Assembly (NCBI GenBank): GCA_965248035.1 | Contig: OZ252054.1 | Span: forward strand, 806,001-870,000 | DNA length: 64,000 nt | Origin: BJGV01 sp964194745 | GTDB taxonomy: Bacteria > Pseudomonadota > Gammaproteobacteria > Burkholderiales > Nitrosomonadaceae | Direction: 5' to 3' | Shown: in pieces, positions 17,438 to 25,554 of the stretch | Layout: every line of letters begins with the position of its first letter | How positions within the stretch are numbered: position 1 is the stretch's first letter | Program-made: the position numbers and the translations under genes | The notes under the pieces: model-generated | Told to the model about the DNA's origin: nothing | The model's input: the letters and a program-made list of their open reading frames with translations, nothing else | The model's database searches: none

Positions 17438-19267
17438 TTAAATTGGCTGGCTCGCGAGATACGCACGCCAACCACCATGAAAAGAAATGTCTTGCGCGCC
17501 ATCCAATGCCCACGGCTCGCAAATGAAACCTTTTACATAGCGTCCATCAGATAGCTGCACTGAACCAATGCCGAGCGGTGCTGGAATCTCGACAACAAAG
17601 CTGCCGAAATTACGCTGTGGGATTTCCCACAACTCCAGCTCAATTGCACCGCCGCCTTCCATGACACGCGCTAGACCTGGCTTCGGTGGAACCGAATCTG
17701 GCAATGCATACAACCGGTAGTTTTTGCTGGTTGAGGTGGAAAGCAATTTGCGCGCACCACGCTCCAGCAACTGCCAGTTAAGTGGTTGACCTTCCAGATG
17801 CGCACCGACCACGGCCACTTGCACCGTGGGTTCCACGTAAGGTAGAGGATCCGCAACCACCGAATGGCTGCCTCGATATTGTACGCGCGTTGTGTCTAAA
17901 CGGTCGAATTCTGCCTGGAGAGCTTCACCTGCTGCGGCGAGTAGATGGTCGGAACCACACTTGCCGATTAGTGTGATGCCAGCAGGTAAACCATCAGAGC
18001 GTGCACTGGTCGGGATCGACAGCGCGGCTAGATCAAAAAAGTTTACAAAGTTGGTGTAGTAGCCAAGTTCGCTATTTCGAGCAATTGGCTCGGCATTGAC
18101 CGCTGTAATGGTAGGTATGGTCGGCGCGGTCGGTACCACGAGAAAATCTGTTTCCGTCATCAAGCGTTCTGCGTCCCGTCTCAGCTCTGCTAAGCGATAC
18201 CCAGCTTTAAATGTATCAACCGCGTTGAATCTGGCATCTTGGGTAACAATTTTGCGTACAGTTGGGTCAATCGTCTGCGGCTGCTTGTCGAACAAAGAAC
18301 CGATCGCCGCCTGCCTCTCCGCCACCCACGGACCATGGTAAAGTAGCTTTCCTGCTTCGATAAACGGAACGAATGGTATGGTCCTAACTTGCACGTTAGG
18401 AAGTTTCGCGACTTGTGTCATGGCATTCGAGAAAGCTGTTTGCGCACTCGCATCACCGCAAAATTCAAGGGCATCAGGAACGGCAACATGGTAGCCATTC
18501 CGTCTTACGCCGCACTGCAGGACATGTTGTGAAAAAGGGTCCTCATTATCAAACCCGGCGGTTGTATGCAGTACACGCCACGCGTCTTGAACATTCTGCG
18601 CAAAAATAGAGACACAGTCTAGGGTACGGCAAGCGGGTAACACGCCCCGCATACTCAGCAAACCGCGTGTCGGTTTCAATCCTACGATACCGTTGAATCC
18701 GGCCGGTATTCTACCCGAACCGGCTGTGTCGGTGCCCAGCGTGAAGCTTACAAGTTGTAATGCAACAGCAACAGCTGATCCAGAGCTTGACCCTCCGGAT
18801 ACATAATCTGGATTAATCGCGTTTCGTACCACACCGTATGGCGAACGAGTGCCAACCAAGCCTGTCGCAAATTGATCAAGATTGGTTTTACCGATCAGGA
18901 TGGCACCCGCTGCCTGCAGTTTCTGTACCACGTATGCAGATACTTGTGGCATATAGGCAAAGCTGGGGCACGCAGCGGTGGTTTTCATGCCCTCTACATC
19001 AATATTGTCCTTGATTGCAAACGGTAGTCCAAACAGTGGCATGTGATTTAACACCTGCTCGCCATGCATGTGCAGTGCGTCATCTAGCTTCTTTGCCTGC
19101 GCAAGCAAATTTGTCCGTGACACTCGACTGATCCAAATTTCTGGGTAACCAACAGCATCAAGGCGTTCGCCTGAGTGTCCAAATAGCTTACTGGGAAGAG
19201 ACTTATCGCAGAAATAATATTCCCACAATGCGTCAAAAGACAAGTTAGCAAAATTTGCACTTTTCAT
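17438..19267 (-). CDS. atzF: Allophanate hydrolase (AtzF/TrzF type)
   Basis: This enzyme hydrolyses allophanate to ammonia and CO2, the last step of biuret or cyanuric acid breakdown. The 609 residues have two domains. The N-terminal amidase has the Ser-cisSer-Lys triad: Lys86 (FAIKDNID), the GGSSSGS loop at 158-164 and Ser184 (GTDTAGSGR). The C-terminal AtzF domain runs VAVVGAHLEGQPLNWQL to SFHGGWRAYL. Length is that of free-standing AtzF, with no urea carboxylase nearby. It is the first and intact gene of the operon, 30 nt from its predicted transcription start. Confidence 0.93.
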   Translation of the reverse strand: MKSANFANLSFDALWEYYFCDKSLPSKLFGHSGERLDAVGYPEIWISRVSRTNLLAQAKKLDDALHMHGEQVLNHMPLFGLPFAIKDNIDVEGMKTTAACPSFAYMPQVSAYVVQKLQAAGAILIGKTNLDQFATGLVGTRSPYGVVRNAINPDYVSGGSSSGSAVAVALQLVSFTLGTDTAGSGRIPAGFNGIVGLKPTRGLLSMRGVLPACRTLDCVSIFAQNVQDAWRVLHTTAGFDNEDPFSQHVLQCGVRRNGYHVAVPDALEFCGDASAQTAFSNAMTQVAKLPNVQVRTIPFVPFIEAGKLLYHGPWVAERQAAIGSLFDKQPQTIDPTVRKIVTQDARFNAVDTFKAGYRLAELRRDAERLMTETDFLVVPTAPTIPTITAVNAEPIARNSELGYYTNFVNFFDLAALSIPTSARSDGLPAGITLIGKCGSDHLLAAAGEALQAEFDRLDTTRVQYRGSHSVVADPLPYVEPTVQVAVVGAHLEGQPLNWQLLERGARKLLSTSTSKNYRLYALPDSVPPKPGLARVMEGGGAIELELWEIPQRNFGSFVVEIPAPLGIGSVQLSDGRYVKGFICEPWALDGAQDISFHGGWRAYLASQPI

Positions 19268-19303
19268 GTGTTCAAACTTGGATGCAAGATTTGATGAAGT
19301 TTA

Positions 19304-19332
19304 ATTAAACAACCTTATAATTTAGTTGTCAA
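19304..19332 (-). promoter_or_regulatory. Sigma-70-type promoter of the biuret operon with overlapping palindrome
   Basis: On the minus strand a perfect -35 TTGACA (19332-19327) is separated by exactly 17 bp from the -10-like TTTAAT (19309-19304), about 37 bp before the atzF ATG. The perfect palindrome GTTTAATTAAAC (19299-19310) covers the -10 box, so a bound dimer there would block initiation. The operon's GntR protein is the obvious candidate. Confidence 0.6.
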
Positions 19333-19514
19333 GCAGTACTTCCACAATGCATGATGATCCTGGAATCGGATCTTATATCCTACAATAAATGATCCCAAGA
19401 ATGTTATTGACTACATCTATAACATTATGTCCTATGGCTCTCTAACCGCTTTGGTCAGACACCGACTCACTTACGGAGCCGGCTTCATAATGTGCTCAGA
19501 ATGCCAAGTTATGC

Positions 19515-20468
19515 CTAATAACCATTCTGGCGCAAGCAAGAAGTATAAGCGGCCTGATATCGCGCATCGTTCGATTGGTTCTGATTGATACCGTAGAGTC
19601 CTCCTCCAGCCCCACCTGCAATAGCTCCAATACCCGCTCCTTTCGCAGCACCACTACCACCACCTGAAATCGCACCAATAGCCGCGCCTGTTGCCGCGCC
19701 GAGAAGGGCTCCTATCCCTGCATCCTTGACTACTTCCTCAGTTTTGCTATTCACCTGCTCAGAGGCATACCTGTTGCACCTTTCTATAATAGCTTGAGGG
19801 GGATGTGCCGGTTGGGCAGGTTGCGATTCAGCAACAAAGATTTCAATTCGACGATTTCTTGCTCTATTTGCAGAAGTGTTATTTGCAAAGATAGGTTCAC
19901 GAGAACCGCGTCCATCGATACTTATACGATTTGAAGAAACATTTCGGCTTACTAAATAGTTACGTGCACTAGCTGCACGGTTGAAAGATAACGGATTATT
20001 AACAGCATCGCTACCCGTATTATCGGTATGGCCAATAATGGTCACACTAGTGCTCGGATTGGCAACAAGGCTGCTAGCAAAACTATCCAGAATTGGTCTT
20101 AAGTTAGGTTTAATCTCAGCGCGACCGATATCAAATGATATATCACTAGGGATATCCAGCTTCAGGCGGTTATCTGGAGTCTGGGAAACTTGCACACCAG
20201 AACCTGCCGTGGCTTGTTCCATCGCTCTTTTTTGCTCTTCCATTATTCTATTCGACCATATATAGCCGCCGGCAGCACCGACACCAGCACCAGCTACTGC
20301 GCCTATTGCCGCACCTTTACCTCCACCGGCAATTGCACCAATACCTGCACCTGTTGCTGCCCCTAGCCCTGCACCCACCGCTGTGCCTTTCTGTGTTTCA
20401 GACATGTTGGCACAACCATTAAGTGCAAACACCGTCACTAAGGTCATAATCGTAAATTTAAAACGCAT
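19515..20468 (-). CDS. OmpA-domain lipoprotein with two glycine-zipper segments
   Basis: This 317-residue envelope protein has a lipoprotein signal (FALNGCAN). A first glycine zipper follows (alternating Gly/Ala, about residues 28-67), then an OmpA-like peptidoglycan-binding domain (SFDIGRAEIKPN, IIGHTDNTGSD, NRARNRRIEIF). A second glycine zipper comes after that (GALLGAATGAAIGAISG and following) and the end is TSCLRQNGY. The second zipper plus tail resembles a stand-alone small glycine-zipper protein, so this looks like a fusion. It is transcribed divergently from the small secreted protein at 20831. Confidence 0.85.
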   Translation of the reverse strand: MRFKFTIMTLVTVFALNGCANMSETQKGTAVGAGLGAATGAGIGAIAGGGKGAAIGAVAGAGVGAAGGYIWSNRIMEEQKRAMEQATAGSGVQVSQTPDNRLKLDIPSDISFDIGRAEIKPNLRPILDSFASSLVANPSTSVTIIGHTDNTGSDAVNNPLSFNRAASARNYLVSRNVSSNRISIDGRGSREPIFANNTSANRARNRRIEIFVAESQPAQPAHPPQAIIERCNRYASEQVNSKTEEVVKDAGIGALLGAATGAAIGAISGGGSGAAKGAGIGAIAGGAGGGLYGINQNQSNDARYQAAYTSCLRQNGY

Positions 20469-20699
20469 GATTGCTCCTTAAATTAAATTAGTGGTCACTT
20501 TAACAGAGAAGATAAGAAGTTAAAATAACTTTTCATGAACTCAATCATAGACTTAACGTTAACAAAGAAAAATCGTTGACGAGCCCTAGAATTGGCCCTG
20601 CGTCCTGATTCCTGTGGGGCAACCCAACTCACGCAAATGATAAATCATTAGTAGCTCATAAATTTATGGTACTGAACAATCTAACGATTATCATTGTAA

Positions 20700-20719
20700 T
20701 GTCACTTGACCGCGTGACA
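20700..20719. promoter_or_regulatory. Inverted repeat, candidate operator
   Basis: TGTCAC and GTGACA flank an 8-bp spacer, and another TGTCAC half-site lies at 20743-20748. They sit in the 362-bp divergent gap between the OmpA-like gene and the small secreted protein. The regulator is unknown. No other feature is visible in that gap. Confidence 0.35.
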
Positions 20720-20830
20720 ACCAATTTGGCCCTGACGCGTTATGTCACTGACAACTACACACCAAGGATGTGACCTCATGTTAGTAAAACCGAAGGATAG
20801 CTACTTTGTGTTACTGCAACGGAGGCTTAT

Positions 20831-21109
20831 ATGAAAACAATCAAATTAGTCTGTTTCGTCATTGCTTTATTTGGATTGACATTTAACGGTTCAGTATGGG
20901 CTCGTGGTGGACACTATCACGGACATCATCGAAATCATATTGGTGGACTCGTATTAGGATTAGCCTTGGGATCGGCCTTACGTTATGGTTTAGGTTATGG
21001 TGGTTACAGTGGGTATAATGGTTATGGCGCACGTTATTATTTTCCCTATAACGCATATCCACCTGTGGTAACAGTGCCTATAGTGTCACCATCGTACTTT
21101 CAACGATAG
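20831..21109 (+). CDS. Small secreted Gly/Tyr/His-rich protein
   Basis: This 92-residue protein has a clear signal peptide ending VWA. A His-rich stretch follows (RGGHYHGHHRNH), then a Gly/Tyr repeat region (GYGGYSGYNGYG) and a Pro/Val tail. A ribosome site (GGAGG) precedes the ATG. The His cluster could bind metal, but this is a guess. No family can be named. Confidence 0.65.
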   Translation: MKTIKLVCFVIALFGLTFNGSVWARGGHYHGHHRNHIGGLVLGLALGSALRYGLGYGGYSGYNGYGARYYFPYNAYPPVVTVPIVSPSYFQR

Positions 21110-21231
21110 GACGTTGTGGGAACAATTGTAGTTTTAAAGACCAATTTTTGGCAACATTGCCGTAACCTTGAGGGCTAATATCTGTCTGCCAGAAAGAACC
21201 ACTCAACCAACTGTTCACTAAGGAGGGGATC

Positions 21232-21609
21232 ATGTTAATACCGCGCGAACTATCTGTACTCTTGGTAGCCTCCTGCTTACTCACCGCGTGCTCGAGTATG
21301 CCAACAGGCCCCAGCATGATGGCTCTACCAGGTTCTGGCAAAAGCTTCGACAAATTCCATATTGACGACAATCAGTGCAGACAGTTTGCCCATGAACGAG
21401 TAAACGAAACTAGTGCTGACAATAATTCTGAGTATGTCAATCAACAACGTTACGACACCAGCTATGTACAATGCATGTACGCACAAGGCCATCGTGTTCC
21501 TGTGTACTGGCAATTCACAGATAGTCCTACCAAGAGTGGTGACAACGGCAATCCGAACAAAAATATCCCGCCTCCGCCACCAGGGAAACCACCTCCGCCT
21601 CCAGAATGA
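21232..21609 (+). CDS. Lipoprotein with proline-rich C-terminus
   Basis: This 125-residue protein has a lipobox (LLTACSS) after a hydrophobic segment. The middle holds two Cys (DDNQCRQFAHERV and YVQCMYAQGHRVPVYW), a pattern common in small proteobacterial envelope proteins that often also carry a glycine zipper, absent here. The C-terminus is almost pure proline with Gly and Lys. AAGGAGG stands upstream of the start. Function is unknown. Confidence 0.7.
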   Translation: MLIPRELSVLLVASCLLTACSSMPTGPSMMALPGSGKSFDKFHIDDNQCRQFAHERVNETSADNNSEYVNQQRYDTSYVQCMYAQGHRVPVYWQFTDSPTKSGDNGNPNKNIPPPPPGKPPPPPE

Positions 21610-21760
21610 GGCCTCGGACGAAGACGCTAGAAAATAATCTTTTAACAAACGGCCTTGTATACCTCCAGCTCAGAAGCGTCCCAATGCTATGAATCATCTC
21701 CCCGGAATACCTTTTCATTCTGATTTTAATGCAGATATGAACAGGAGCGCATACACATGC

Positions 21761-22666
21761 TCACCCTCGTGGATGATGCTTAGCATGCAACTGCTTTAGT
21801 CTTGTACTCGCAACGTGTGTATAGATTTGTGTGGTAGAAATGTCCGAATGTCCCAGCAACAGCTGAACAACACGCAAATCAGCACCATGATTAAGCAGGT
21901 GAGTAGCAAAAGCGTGGCGGAGTGTATGCGGTGATAGCGGTTTGTTGATATCCGCCTGCCTTGCGTGACGCTTGATGAGATGCCAAAACGCTTGGCGCGT
22001 CATGGCTGCACTGCGGGCTGTAACGAATAACGCTTCCGCAACTTTTCCACCCAGAAGTTCAGGTCGAGCTTCTGTCGTATAACGGCTTATCCACCCCAGC
22101 GCTTCTTCTCCAAGTGGTGCCAGCCGCTCCTTTCCTCCTTTGCCCATTACTCGCGCTACTCCCGTATCCAAACTTACTTGTGCGACTTTTAGACTAACCA
22201 GTTCCGATACCCGCAGTCCACTAGCATAGAGAACCTCCAGCATAGTACGATCTCGTAAACCTATGGGCTGCTCTACATCAGGCGTATTGAGCAACACTTC
22301 TACGTCTTTTTCGGTAAGGCTTTTAGGTAAAATGCGCGGGAGTTTAGGACTATTAATGTTGAGACTCGGATCAGTCTGAATTTTCCCCTGGCGCAACAGA
22401 AAGCGGTAAAACCGTTTTAAACTCGATAGTTCACGGCTAGTAGTATTGGCTTTGACTTTACTTGAAACCTTGTAGGCGAGAAACGCAAGTAGATCGGAAT
22501 GGTTCGCCTCTATCAGTGCCATATCATTGTATTTCCCTAGCCATACACCAAATTGCCGTAAGTCGTTGCAATAGCTTTCCAGCGTGTTGCGTGATAAACC
22601 ATCCTCCAACCACAGAGCATCAGAAAACTCATCCAGCAACTCCTCATTAAGCTCAGGCACACTCAT
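21761..22666 (-). CDS. xerD: Site-specific tyrosine recombinase XerD
   Basis: XerD resolves chromosome dimers at dif together with XerC and FtsK. The 301 residues contain the N-terminal SAM-like domain (SRNTLESYCNDLRQF) and the catalytic domain with Arg (LYASGLRVSEL), His-x-x-Arg (SPHTLRHAFATHLL) and the His/Tyr pair (LGHSDISTTQIYTHV). The chosen start (MSVPELNEE) overlaps the ogt stop by 14 bp and fits family length better than the longer reading at 22714. Confidence 0.95.
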   Translation of the reverse strand: MSVPELNEELLDEFSDALWLEDGLSRNTLESYCNDLRQFGVWLGKYNDMALIEANHSDLLAFLAYKVSSKVKANTTSRELSSLKRFYRFLLRQGKIQTDPSLNINSPKLPRILPKSLTEKDVEVLLNTPDVEQPIGLRDRTMLEVLYASGLRVSELVSLKVAQVSLDTGVARVMGKGGKERLAPLGEEALGWISRYTTEARPELLGGKVAEALFVTARSAAMTRQAFWHLIKRHARQADINKPLSPHTLRHAFATHLLNHGADLRVVQLLLGHSDISTTQIYTHVASTRLKQLHAKHHPRG

Positions 22667-23156
22667 GATGTAACAGCCAGCGCTTAATAACGAGTGGAAA
22701 CCCATTGCGGGCATTCATGAATCCGCCAATTCCACCATTTTTGGCAATGACACGATGACATGGAATGATGATGAGGAGCCGATTAGCTCCACACGCTTGT
22801 CCCACAGCACGGGGCGCAGAGTACAGCTGCGCAGCGATATCTGCGTAACTGCAAGTTGTGCCGCTGGGAACTGTCTGGATGGTCTGCCATACCCGGCGCT
22901 GGTGAATGGTACCGCCAATGTGCAGCGATAAATCGAATATAAAACTCGGATTGCCCAAATAAGCCTGTAACTGTTTGCAAACCTCCTTGGCAAGAGAATT
23001 CTGGAACGTCAGCGGAGGCGTATCGAGGGGTAAATATTCGATATCGGTCAACCAATCTTCTTCAGTACGAATACCTAGAACAGCAAAGGGTGTAGCAAGT
23101 TTTGCCTGATAGTCATTTGCTCGTTCAAACTTCAAAATGTTATTTGGTCTATTCAT
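22653..23156 (-). CDS. ogt: Methylated-DNA--protein-cysteine methyltransferase (Ogt/MGMT)
   Basis: This suicide repair protein removes alkyl groups from O6-alkylguanine onto its own cysteine. The acceptor sits in the canonical PCHRV motif, preceded by GQACGANRLLIIIPCHRV-type residues and VPSGTTCSYADIA for the helix-turn-helix. Length is 167 aa. Translation is probably coupled to the downstream xerD by the 14-bp overlap. Confidence 0.93.
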   Translation of the reverse strand: MNRPNNILKFERANDYQAKLATPFAVLGIRTEEDWLTDIEYLPLDTPPLTFQNSLAKEVCKQLQAYLGNPSFIFDLSLHIGGTIHQRRVWQTIQTVPSGTTCSYADIAAQLYSAPRAVGQACGANRLLIIIPCHRVIAKNGGIGGFMNARNGFPLVIKRWLLHHECA

Positions 23157-23274
23157 GATAGCGATGAAACATCATTCCTCATCCGCTTTGACTTTATGCT
23201 AACAGTCCAGCGATAATTAACAATTATCTAGCTTGTACAAACTTGTTGCAAGGCCATGAACCAAGGAGCGAAGT

Positions 23275-24774
23275 GTGAAATTTAGCATAAAAAATGGAAA
23301 TCCGGGAAAACAGCGCAGCGCTTGCGTAGTCGTGGGCGTATTCGAAACCAGGGTGTTAACAGAAGCTGCGAAAATATTGGACAAGAATGCCAATGGATAT
23401 ATCCGTGGCATATTGAGTAATGGAGATATGGAAGGTAAGGCAGGCTCTACACTGTTGCTTCACAACGTACCTAATACCATATGCAAACGAGTATTGCTGG
23501 TAGGGCTTGGAAAAAAGAGCGAACTCCGCGACAGGGAATATCGAAATGCGGCGCAAGTTGCTTTCAATGCGCTACATGAAACCGGAGCCTCAGATGCAAC
23601 ACTTTTTTTAATAGAAGACCCCGTAAAGAATCGCGAAATTGCCTGGAAAATTTCCAATACAGTGATCGTGGCAATGGAAAGTGTCTATCGCCCTGACCAA
23701 CTCAAAAGCAAACATGAGGGTGGTAAACGACATCTGCGAAAAGTCACATTGAGTATGACAAGCCGAGTGGATTCGGCCATTGGTGAAGAAGCGTTGCAAT
23801 GGGGACTTGCTACCGCTCATGGTATGAACTTGACGAAAAACTTAGGTAATCTTCCACCAAACATTTGCACCCCAACCTATCTGGCGGAACTGGCTAAGAA
23901 CATGGCCAAAACCTACAAACTCAAGGTTACCGTTTTGGAACAAAAAGACATGGAAAGACTTGGCATGGGATCATTGCTGTCGGTCGCACAAGGCAGTAGT
24001 CAGCCTGCTAAATTAATTACACTTGAATACTGGGGACGAAATAAAAAGGAAAAACCTTTCGTACTGGTGGGCAAAGGCGTCACCTTTGATACTGGTGGTA
24101 TTTCATTGAAACCTGCGGCAGAAATGGACGAAATGAAGTACGATATGTGCGGAGCGGCTAGTGTATTTGGCACCCTCACAGCAATCGTCCAGATGCGGCT
24201 TCCCATAAACGTGGTTGGCATCATTCCCACCACCGAAAATATGCCTGGTGGCAACGCTACTAAACCCGGAGACATTGTCACCAGCATGTCTGGACAAACC
24301 ATTGAAATACTTAATACTGATGCAGAAGGGCGGCTAATCTTGTGCGACGCGCTAACCTATGCTGAACGTTATGAACCAGAGGTAGTAATAGACATTGCTA
24401 CTCTTACCGGAGCCTGCGTAATTGCATTGGGGCACATAGCATCCGGATTACTCAGCAATGATGAGGAACTGGCAATGGAACTGCTAGATGCCTCCGAGCA
24501 GGCTGCAGATCGTGCCTGGCATCTGCCGCTATGGGACGATTACCAGGAGCAACTAAAAAGTAATTTTGCCGACATGGCTAACATCGGTGGACGTGCCGCA
24601 GGAACTATTACTGCCACCTGTTTCCTATCGCGTTTCACAAAAAAATATCGATGGGCACACTTAGACATCGCCGGTACTGCTTGGGAATCTGGCAAGAAAA
24701 AAGGCGCAACTGGCCGACCAGTACCTCTGCTTACACAATTTTTGAGGACACGCGCGGCCAAAAAAATCCCATAA
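23275..24774 (+). CDS. pepA: Cytosol aminopeptidase PepA (leucyl aminopeptidase, M17)
   Basis: This 499-residue two-metal exopeptidase removes N-terminal residues from peptides. PepA also acts as a Xer accessory and DNA-binding protein in some bacteria. The metal-binding and catalytic motif NTDAEGRLILCDAL is complete, with GKGVTFDTGGISLKP upstream. The start is GTG with AAGGAG 8 bases before. It heads the pepA-holC-valS operon. Confidence 0.96.
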   Translation: MKFSIKNGNPGKQRSACVVVGVFETRVLTEAAKILDKNANGYIRGILSNGDMEGKAGSTLLLHNVPNTICKRVLLVGLGKKSELRDREYRNAAQVAFNALHETGASDATLFLIEDPVKNREIAWKISNTVIVAMESVYRPDQLKSKHEGGKRHLRKVTLSMTSRVDSAIGEEALQWGLATAHGMNLTKNLGNLPPNICTPTYLAELAKNMAKTYKLKVTVLEQKDMERLGMGSLLSVAQGSSQPAKLITLEYWGRNKKEKPFVLVGKGVTFDTGGISLKPAAEMDEMKYDMCGAASVFGTLTAIVQMRLPINVVGIIPTTENMPGGNATKPGDIVTSMSGQTIEILNTDAEGRLILCDALTYAERYEPEVVIDIATLTGACVIALGHIASGLLSNDEELAMELLDASEQAADRAWHLPLWDDYQEQLKSNFADMANIGGRAAGTITATCFLSRFTKKYRWAHLDIAGTAWESGKKKGATGRPVPLLTQFLRTRAAKKIP

Positions 24775-24781
24775 GGAAAAC

Positions 24782-25219
24782 ATGACCCAAATCGACTTTT
24801 ATTCTGGTGCAGACGACAAGCTACACACTGCTTGTCGTCTGAGTGCTAAGGTAGTACAGCAAGATCTGAAAGTAACGATTTATATTCCTGATACCGAGAC
24901 TGCCGAGCGGCTTGACAAGTTACTGTGGACTTTTTCTTCTACTGCCTTTATTCCACACTGCCGCGTAGATGATAAACTAGCAAACGTAACTCCAGTTATA
25001 ATCAGTCCCCAGGCTGAGCCGCTCCCACATGATAATGTGCTAATTAACCTGCATGTTGGGCCTCCTCCTTTCTTCAGTCGCTTTCTTCGATTGATTGAAA
25101 TTTCTGGAACCACACAGGAGGATACTCAAGCGGCACGAAAACGTTACCGTTTCTACAAAGACAGGGGATATGAAATCCGCCATCATAAACTTGGGGGCAC
25201 CCGGATTAACTTAGGTTAA
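24782..25219 (+). CDS. holC: DNA polymerase III chi subunit HolC
   Basis: This 145-residue protein links the clamp loader to SSB through psi. It opens MTQIDFYSGADDKLHTACRL and contains LDKLLWTFSSTAFIPHC and NLHVGPPPFFSRFLRLIEI, as expected for HolC. It is 7 bp after pepA and before valS, the usual betaproteobacterial order. Confidence 0.93.
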   Translation: MTQIDFYSGADDKLHTACRLSAKVVQQDLKVTIYIPDTETAERLDKLLWTFSSTAFIPHCRVDDKLANVTPVIISPQAEPLPHDNVLINLHVGPPPFFSRFLRLIEISGTTQEDTQAARKRYRFYKDRGYEIRHHKLGGTRINLG

Positions 25220-25251
25220 TCTCCCACGCCATCCACCGGTTACTTCTCTTT

Positions 25252-25554
25252 ATGACAAATATCAATAAAACCTCACCAGAACCCGGTGAAGATAAGACCT
25301 CGAACAAACCGAATACGTTGTCACGCGAGCACCAAGGTAAATCCTCAGTAACAGCTGGCGCAGAAAGTGCCACAGTGTCTTTTCCGGTCCCAACTCAGAT
25401 TCTTGATGACATACCTACGCTAACTGAGAAAGTGTTTCTGTCTACGGAAATCTTGCCACTTCAGTCTGAGTCGCAGGTATCAGCGGATGAAACATCCGTG
25501 CCTTCCGATATAATAGTATACCTCTCAGAACCACCGAATTTAACCACGATCTTT
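25252..25554 (+). other. In-frame 101-codon extension before ValRS, possible remnant of a DUF2486-like gene
   Basis: These codons read continuously into valS from an ATG at 25252. They do not resemble any part of ValRS: they are Ser/Thr/Pro-rich and contain DDIPTLTEKVFL. A short hydrophilic protein with a similar IPxLTE motif (DUF2486) lies between holC and valS in several betaproteobacteria. I infer that such a gene was shortened and its stop lost. No strong ribosome site precedes 25252. Confidence 0.5.
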
